DNA of 64,000 bases from NCBI GenBank assembly GCA_009739215.1, contig VSJF01000012.1, positions 248,001 through 312,000 on the forward strand, written 5' to 3'. Of the stretch, positions 57,528 to 64,000 are shown piece after piece (position 1 is the first letter of the stretch; the number at the start of each line of letters is the position of its first letter). The position numbers and the translations under genes are program-made. Below the pieces are notes generated by a model. That model worked only from the letters and a program-made list of their open reading frames with translations. It was not told the DNA's origin and made no database searches. The DNA is from Floccularia luteovirens (taxonomy: Eukaryota; Basidiomycota; Agaricomycetes; Agaricales; Squamanitaceae).

Positions 57528-59635
57528 AAACGTTGCAGTAAATTCGCCGAAGCTTCTAGATATTGAATACGTTATGTTTAGCCTGTTAGCCTATGTAGAA
57601 TGAGTGCTTTGTCAGAAACTCGAATATCTTTGTTAATTCATTGGATAGCCCAAAACACCCCTAGAAATAAATTCCACAATCTAAAACATTGTGGAGACTT
57701 GTAGGGCAAACAAGGTCCTGTGTGTTTGGATTTTTCCGGGGCGCGCGAAAGACATCAACGTCACGCGCCTGAAAGGAGCAGCTTAGAGCCATCATAACCA
57801 ACCATTCGATCCACCGCCCTTTAGATTTAGCCTTTCATGCTAAGTGATCAAGGCGCCCTTGCAGTGTAGCAATCGAATATCATGTAGAGCTCCATGTGAA
57901 CTCAACTCTGGTTCGACATGCCATCTTCGTGCAACCTCCTGCTTATATTCACGCTTCTATGATGGGGCAAATATCTTGGGTGAGAATATATGCGGACAAA
58001 GGGCAACGTTTCCGACCTCGTGGTTTTGATGCTCCTCAAAAAAGCAAGAACGTTCCGAAAAATCTCTTACCAACCACTTTTTTCTATTCACATTCTTCAA
58101 AATTGTTCCTGGGGGCGATGATAAATTGTGGGGGTGGCGCACCTCGAGGCTGCCCATTCTCATGTCAGCACCTACACGTTATAAGTGCATCTTCTTGCGA
58201 ACGGTGGGCCGCGGGAGTCTCCGCAAGTTGGTTCTTGAAAAATCGTAGTTGAGATATGAAAGCATGTTAACATCTACTTTGAGAGACTTAAAGTCAGTAT
58301 CATGAGATGTACGTTCTCGGTTTATAATGGAACAAAATTTACCTTCCGCACGGTGACTAACGACTTCTGTGGACTCAATAAACGTAGAAGTTTAGAGCAG
58401 ATCTAATGGTTGGGGTAGGCTTCCCTCCGTTAACCTACTATCCGAATTTCCATATCAAGTGTATGACCTCAGTTTTTTAACCTATGCATCCACTTCAGTT
58501 TGTTCACGAGGTCGTCGTGATTAAAATGAATCCGCAAGCATCCGAAGTATTGTATCCTGCGCAGCTCTATAGATATGTGAATGATACTGGGGAACCACAC
58601 ATTTCGCGTGCAAGTAAGGAGCACATGCAGTGCATAGCATATCCACATTCCGAATAACCTGGCATTGAACCCGATGTGACAGGCTTGTCGGAAAGCCAAC
58701 CTCTGCGATTGCAACCTTTTAGTGGCGTTATTGATCCCAGGAGCCACTGGCCCCACATCAAGCTAGAGAGGTTTGGATGTGTCTTCAGAAGACGATATTT
58801 TTTAGATTAGAGCCAACGAAACCAGAGACTTGTGCGTATGAGAGATACACGTGATGGTCGTGAGGTTTTCATTCGGATCTAAGCAGACCTGAAAGTTAAC
58901 AATTGGAATTGGAATTGACAGACCGATTCTTACTATTAGTAAAGCGGACACGAGTCCAAGCCCTCAAGGCCGCACGAGCAGACTCGGAGTTTCACTGAGA
59001 GCAGATTGATGGAAAGCATACGAATATCATTACGATCAGGCAGCTTAAAAAAGACGCTGAAAACTCATCTTGTATATGATGTTGCTACATTCCAAAGAAT
59101 GTTCGAATATGGATTTCATTATTGGGATATGAAATGGGGAAGATTGGTATATATGTATATGATGGTGACAAGAACAAGTAGAGATTTAAAAGGTTTATGA
59201 TAAAGCCGAACGACATAGGTGCTCGGGGAAATACATTGTTGCACGTGACCTGGCAATGAAGGTCATTGGTTGATAGAGACTGAGTGACCAAGTGACAGTT
59301 ATAGAATATGAGGCTCGCCATCGCCTCGTGGTGGACCAGCTCTTGGTGTTCTCTCTTTGGCACATAAAGCTGCTGGGTACTCGTTTGCGAGGACCCCAGA
59401 GGGTCTTCAAGGACAAGGCTCGGACGTCAACAGCCATTTGGTCACGACCAGGTAATCTGCATTCAAGTTGCTGCTGTGATAGATAGTTTGCTCATCATTC
59501 GCCTCGCTTTCGCAGCCACCCTCCCACCTCGTGGCAGGTATCAAGGACCTTTCACGTTTCCAACTTTTAACGACCATCTACGCCCATCGCTTGCACGACT
59601 TCGTTTCTTTCTCAGTAGGTCTTTCTCCTTCCACG
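57528..59635. other. Intergenic, 2.1 kb
   Basis: No gene was recognised. Frames such as 57896-58252 plus and 58469-58756 minus lack motifs or plausible splice continuations. The far right is the leader of the short basic ORF at 59636. Confidence 0.45.
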
Positions 59636-59959
59636 ATGTTCAAGTGGAGCAAGCAGCCGTATAACGATAGGCCGACGACACCCAAACTGGCCAGCGTATG
59701 CCTCCCAATGGAGAGTCCTGTACAGAGATCATCTATGCCCAAGAAGCCATCGCTATCAGAGAAACCACAGCGAAATGCATCGTTCTTTGGTAGATTTACC
59801 CCAGACAAGAGGCCGACGACACCACATCCCGTAGTATCCGCTCATAGTCGAGAGTCCGCATCCAGTGGTAGGGTTTCGAGAATGAGGACAGTTTCGATGT
59901 CTTACAAAGTCGATGATGGTATGGATTCCATATTCTTTGAAGTCAGGAGCCGCCATTGA
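59636..59959 (+). CDS. Short basic Ser/Pro-rich ORF, unknown
   Basis: The first methionine in a pyrimidine-rich leader context gives MFKWSKQPYNDRPTTPKLAS, then Lys/Arg, Ser and Pro-rich sequence with two similar pieces (DRPTTPKLAS and KRPTTPHPVVS). It could end at 59959 or splice at the gtatgg near 59917 to later exons. It may be a small gene or a first exon. No family was recognised. The neighbour downstream is the DUF6699 gene, but a TATA box in between argues for separate transcription. Confidence 0.35.
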   Translation: MFKWSKQPYNDRPTTPKLASVCLPMESPVQRSSMPKKPSLSEKPQRNASFFGRFTPDKRPTTPHPVVSAHSRESASSGRVSRMRTVSMSYKVDDGMDSIFFEVRSRH

Positions 59960-60535
59960 TCAACATTTCTGAAAAGAAATCATAAAACCGCACAAGGCGG
60001 TAGCTCGCGAAATACCTTCCAAACCGATTGCAGTTCCTGGTAGATGCCCGTCTCCTCTCAATATTGTAAGACCATTTGACGAATAAATTCAGCAGTAAGC
60101 AAAGGCGGGACCTATAAGCTTGAACAAACAGAGACTAGTGCAGGTGAAAGCCTCATAAACAGTACAACCACGATAAAAAGGCTAATCTGTTTGTTCATTC
60201 ATCGATTAGGATCACTAAAATCATCGATGAAAGGCGGGTCCTCTCACCACGGTTCGAAACATGAAACCTGTAAAGAACATCAATCCTCCATACAAACGAT
60301 AATCTACTAACAACTGATCCGTTATCAGCACCGTCATCTCATGTTGAAAGACGATCAAGTAAACACGTGTCACCTCCTGAGCACCTAGGTTTGCTTTTAT
60401 TAATGTGGATTGATCATTTCATAAACATTTTATGCAGCTGCAAACGAGCTTCATCACAGAACACGACATCAAAGCATTACTGATCGTCGACAGTCATGTC
60501 TTGCGTCAGACGTAACACCGAAGTATATGAAGGCG

Positions 60536-60543
60536 TATATAAA
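60536..60543 (+). promoter_or_regulatory. TATA box upstream of the DUF6699 gene
   Basis: TATATAAA lies about 71 bases before the ATG at 60614, in a good core-promoter position. Confidence 0.45.
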
Positions 60544-60613
60544 GGAAGGTGGGTATCTTTCGTGGCTTTGAATTCAGCTCGATCCTTTTTGAACATTAAG
60601 TTGTGTAGTGCCC

Positions 60614-61156
60614 ATGAAAGGCGAGGCAGTAGCCCTCAGTTGGCCCCTCGTTGATTGTGCTAGTCGTAAGCACTCTAGAAAACCGCCACTCTACTTTGAC
60701 ATCGGGTTTGATCCCCGAACGGATGGATGGGCCATCAGGGCCAATAGAGGAGGCTATTCGACTCAGCTGACGCGTGAAGAGTGCGAAATACCGGCCTCAC
60801 CCCATTGTGAGATGACTGAAATGACTATCACCTGCTCAGTTTTGGAGCAATGGCCTGTGCACGTCCGGAGATCAAAGGGCATCCGTTGCATTGACGTCTT
60901 TCGGGCCATTTACGACACGTATAGTGTTGTATTGACTGCCAAAGAACTGGTATGCATTGGCGAAAATTACATTTCTCGCTGTGAGCCTGCGTTCAAGCAA
61001 CGCTGCGCTGACAGTCCTGGTTTACCCCTTTATAATGAGCGGTGCGGGATGCGCCGCGTTGACCTGCTGAGAGGTAGGAGAATATTCAAAGGTTTGACGC
61101 CGTCTCAGGAAAATGGCTCCCATTGGATATTGCATTTCGATGACATGCAGTTTTGA
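60614..61156 (+). CDS. DUF6699 domain protein
   Basis: Start MKGEAVALSWPLVDCASRKH; the frame continues uninterrupted for about 180 residues to TGA at 61154-61156. PPLYFDIGFDPRTDGWAIRA, then PASPHCEMTEMTITCSVLEQ and WPVHVRRSKGIRCIDVFRAI, RVDLLRGRRIFKGLTPSQEN and GSHWILHFD match the order of conserved blocks in the DUF6699 domain that is expanded in Agaricomycetes. The domain has no known biochemical role. The upstream TATA box and single exon fit a small independent gene. An additional upstream exon cannot be excluded. Domain assignment is from recall of the block pattern. Confidence 0.7.
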   Translation: MKGEAVALSWPLVDCASRKHSRKPPLYFDIGFDPRTDGWAIRANRGGYSTQLTREECEIPASPHCEMTEMTITCSVLEQWPVHVRRSKGIRCIDVFRAIYDTYSVVLTAKELVCIGENYISRCEPAFKQRCADSPGLPLYNERCGMRRVDLLRGRRIFKGLTPSQENGSHWILHFDDMQF

Positions 61157-62374
61157 TTTTTTTTCACGACATTGACGATAACTCAAGCTATTCCTGAATT
61201 TCTTAATTGGTCAGTTTCCTTGATTTTCTTGATTCAATCGATGTCGATGACGTGCCTCACAAAGGACGCGGGTTTTCCACGCTCATTATCCATGCACCTT
61301 GCATATCGTATTATCGAGGACAATTGTTCCCTCTTACCACATTCTAGTCACCTGCATATTCTTCCTAGCAGCGACTATATACCCAACTTGAGTTGGTTGA
61401 TCGGCGTATTGCATAACTTTAATAAAAAGCGCTGTTGTATTTCTTTTCATCTGTACAAGTTTCATTCCCGGCTCACTAACCTTTGAGCAATAATATTCAA
61501 TTCCACTCAAACAAGAAAAGTTCATTTAGACGAACCAGTGAAGTATCAGGGGGACATAGTATAACTGATTGAATTGAATGTAGGACACGTAACCTGCCCC
61601 CCCCCCCCCCCCCTCGATAAGGTGTGATTCAGTCATGGAATAGATTTGTGGGTCACCAGTATCATAGATCCGACAATCACAAGTTACTTCAAGTAGCCAA
61701 CCTTACACGCTACATCAGCGTGAAACACCAAATATGAAGGAAAAGATCAGAACAGACATTCCAGAAATAACCGGTTCTGATACACGAATTCGGACCGAAG
61801 GGGCTAGGTGTCAAGTAGAAGAGCAGGGACGCAACGAGGTCAGCATTGTGGGTGATGGAAAGCGTCCCCGTGATTCGTTTTGCAGTTCAACGTTTAATTT
61901 GCGGTGCAAGCGAAACGGAGGTGTTGTACAAGACAGGAAGGTTCTACCCCAGGGTTCAAACGTTCAACTTGCCAGTCCCCAGTTTGGGGGTACATGTATT
62001 GCTGAGCATTTACTTGAGGCTGCGGATACGTGTGTATCGGGATGCAACATTCGAAACTTCTGTGATACCGTGAAAGGTTATGAACGGAGTTATTGATATG
62101 TACTTCTCCATAGGGCCTTCTATCGCCTGCAATCCGCGGCAGCCTTCTTGACAATACTGATGTCGATTCAAGCAATGGAGTGGTTGAAGTTATAGTACAG
62201 TGAAACCATTGTTCTTTTCAAGTCAACTTTTGTCACACCGAGTCAGACAGGGAATTGCCGGAGGGTAATCTCAAAAAACATTAACTTTTCGAACATATAT
62301 GTACATAATTAGTTTACATGGAAATATACATATCTAATCCTACTCAGTGTTGTGAATACTACACACCATATCAA
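61157..62374. other. Intergenic, 1.2 kb, with a poly-C tract
   Basis: No gene was recognised. A 17-base run of C lies at 61597-61613. The frame 61734-62096 has no motif, and its coding status is doubtful. Confidence 0.45.
61597..61613. repeat. 17-base poly-C run
   Basis: Seventeen consecutive C bases in otherwise mixed sequence. Such runs are prone to length error in sequencing. Confidence 0.9.
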
Positions 62375-63567
62375 CTACTTGCCCCTTATGTGGAAACGTT
62401 TGGAATTTAATACATGAAAAGCGTATCGCAAGCGCTGCTTCATAGATAACTTCATTGTTTGTATTTCTGCTTGCTTCAGTTCGATTTGAGCTTGCACTTC
62501 ATCGCACCTCTTCTTCAACCCTTCTAGCACCGCTGCATTATTCGATCCCATCCTCTCCGCACGCATCTGCTTCAGTATATCGTGCTCTTCGTATAGGAGC
62601 TTTTCCAATTTGGAAATTTCCTCCAGCTGGGAGTATACGACCTGGCCAGCGTGAGTTTCCCATAACTGCATCTTTTCGTCAACCAATTCCTTCTGGAGAA
62701 GTATGGCTTTAGGATCCGCGCGTTTGACAAGTGGCCCCAGGACATCCCAAGCCGACTCATACGTGTTATTGTAGCGAGAGACTTTAGAATTACGGTCAAG
62801 CATGGATTTCCAGTATATCTGCTTTAATTCCGCTTCACGTGCGATTCCTTCTTGTGCGTCAACATCGTCCCACATTGTCGTTACGAGTATTATGTTCTGG
62901 AAGGCATTCTTCCCGCAAAGCTCTTCGAACATGCGAAACATTTTTTGTGAAGTTGAGGCCATCGCATTATCGGAAATTCGATGTAGATATAGAATTCCTG
63001 AAAGAAGGATCTTGCGATTATAGCTGAACCATTATAAGAGATATAAAATTTGCATCGATATGTGTACACATACGTTGCTTTCAACCATTCAGACACCAAT
63101 TTCAGGGTGTCGAAATCAGATCGGTAAGTATCGTCAAACCCGGGAGTGTCTACGAAAATGATATTTGCTCCCTCGTATGCTATGGACTCATATTTGATAA
63201 CGCTGATTTCTGAAGTGCAAGATATCAATGAATGACCGACACCATTTGGGTAATTCATATTTGTAGCCATGTTGATGAACTAGGAAAATGTATGAGCCTA
63301 GAAACCCCGGCAGTACTCAAATATAACTCACAGAACTTTTCCCAGAGCCCGTGGGCCCCATGACGCTATAGTGTGTAATTACAACCAAGCTATCAATAAA
63401 CCGAGGTTAACTTACGCGATGATAATATCGTTCTCTAGCAGATCCTCCGTATGCATAACCTGCACAGTAGTAGCCGATGCGTTGCAAAGCAATTTCATTA
63501 TCCTCTCCTCTGGGGTGGGTGTCTTTGATGAACCACGGGCCTGCGCGAACGTGTGTGAGAGATGCAT
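62375..63567 (-). CDS. AIG1-like P-loop GTPase (right-hand member)
   Basis: Likely start MHLSHTFAQARGSSKTPTPE at 63567, then ...HTEDLLENDIIIA. The 34-nt exon 63332-63365 gives VMGPTGSGKSS (G1), then FINMATNMNYPNGVGHSLIS, G3 IFVDTPGFDDTYRSD, SGILYLHRISDNAMAST and NIILVTTMWDDVDAQE at the G4 position. A coiled coil follows (EEISKLEKLLYEEHDILKQM and nearby), and the tail MKLSMKQRLRYAFHVLNSKR ends at 62375. Introns are placed as in the left cluster. It is closer in its G4 region (TTMWDDV) to the minus-strand fused gene at 2346 than to the tandem copies. The N-terminal exon is uncertain: further acidic coding-like sequence upstream (63660-64000) may belong to it or to a neighbouring gene. It lacks the MLKL-NTD-like domain. 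Confidence 0.8.
63332..63365 (-). other. 34-nt P-loop microexon
   Basis: It encodes VMGPTGSGKSS with one phase base, flanked by an ag acceptor and a gtgagt donor on the minus strand. It has the same size and phase as in the left cluster. Confidence 0.7.
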
Positions 63568-64000
63568 ATACTGTGCAAAGGTCAAATACAAGCCCTACAA
63601 ACTGTACAAGGTTTTTGATGCTAGCAAATTGACTGGAATCCACAGTAAGTCTTGATGACAGAGCCTGAGGTGAGATCACATAACATACCTGATTTTCTGT
63701 TTACCTTCGGATAACGGAATGTGTGCGTCATCGCTAGTGACATTTACAATCGAATCACTCTCGCTGTAGATATTTGTGAGCAATCAATGCATGTCCATAA
63801 ATTTTATTTCTGGCACAAACTCTAGATGTCCTGGAATTTCCGAATATATGGCCATGCTTAAAAAATTGCTATTACAAAGCTGGTGGTGACAGCGTAGTGG
63901 GATGGTACTCACATATCACCTTGATCTGAATCTTTGGGCGGTAATCCGTTCTCTTCCAGACAACCGCCTTTGGAGGATACCTTCTGCTCGTTTGTGTGCG

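Larger units (their letters stand above)
53400..57790 (+). repeat. Tandem triplication of a secreted-protein locus
   Basis: Three diverged units, about 53400-55260, 55380-56210 and 56220-57790. Each has a shared upstream stretch (recognised by ...gattcatc(c/t)tgtcttcgaa(t/c)...tatgcttggcgac, about 53610, 55480 and 56475), a coding part, and a shared 3' stretch beginning near 54915, 55965 and 57560. The first and third keep a signal peptide; the middle one is truncated. A minus-strand frame (53407-53595 and 56241-56426) also recurs and is probably not coding. Confidence 0.65.

Noticed and set aside
57896..58252. 118-residue plus-strand ORF after the secreted-protein locus
   Set aside because: No recognisable motif, no signal peptide, and no plausible exon partner.
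61734..62096. 120-residue plus-strand ORF
   Set aside because: An overlapping frame is equally open, there is no domain, and composition is unlike nearby coding exons.

Overview
The window is nuclear DNA of a filamentous basidiomycete, very probably an Agaricomycete. Genes are split by many short GT-AG introns of about 50-60 nt. The gene set fits that group: an AA14-type lytic polysaccharide monooxygenase pair, a DUF6699 protein, an RRM+YTH protein, a Bbc1/Aim3 protein and tandem 4CL-like acyl-CoA ligases. No tRNA, rRNA, CRISPR array or complete transposon was seen. Layout: (1) 1-11.8 kb is a cluster of P-loop GTPases of an AIG1/GIMAP-like type: the tail of one at the left edge, a degenerate short one (807-1641), a large minus-strand one fused to an MLKL-NTD-like helical domain (2346-4717), and three tandem near-identical copies (5630, 8647, 10763). 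(2) 5.0-13.4 kb is a tandem array of units made of a GTPase plus a mitochondrial S-adenosylmethionine carrier. Only the last carrier (12294-13409) is intact; the others are remnants. (3) 13.5-19.5 kb carries a HOS3-like histone deacetylase and a Sec14-like/RhoGAP protein. (4) 20.5-25.4 kb holds two tandem acyl-CoA ligases, the first with frameshifts. (5) 26-34.6 kb holds a disrupted F-box gene, two AA14-like LPMO genes (the second frameshifted) and a single-pass membrane protein between them. (6) 34.6-38.5 kb is a long stretch without a recognisable gene. (7) 38.5-53.2 kb is a housekeeping block: RRM-YTH m6A-reader type protein, F-box protein, Bbc1/Aim3-like actin-patch protein, a coiled-coil protein, a small membrane protein and NOP56. 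(8) 53.3-57.8 kb is a triplicated small-secreted-protein locus whose middle copy has decayed. (9) 59.6-63.6 kb has a small basic protein ORF, a DUF6699 gene and another GTPase of the same family as the left cluster. How the genes work together: the housekeeping genes are unrelated to one another. The notable association is the GTPase cluster. Six members share the same gene structure, including a 34-nt exon that holds exactly the Walker A loop, and one carries a helical domain of the kind that executes cell death in fungal NLR-like proteins. I infer a fast-evolving family of self/non-self or stress-surveillance GTPases. This is inference from domain architecture and birth-and-death pattern, not demonstrated function. 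Several genes carry one-base disruptions (acyl-CoA ligase 1, F-box gene, AA14 copy 2, Bbc1), so some frameshifts may be assembly errors.
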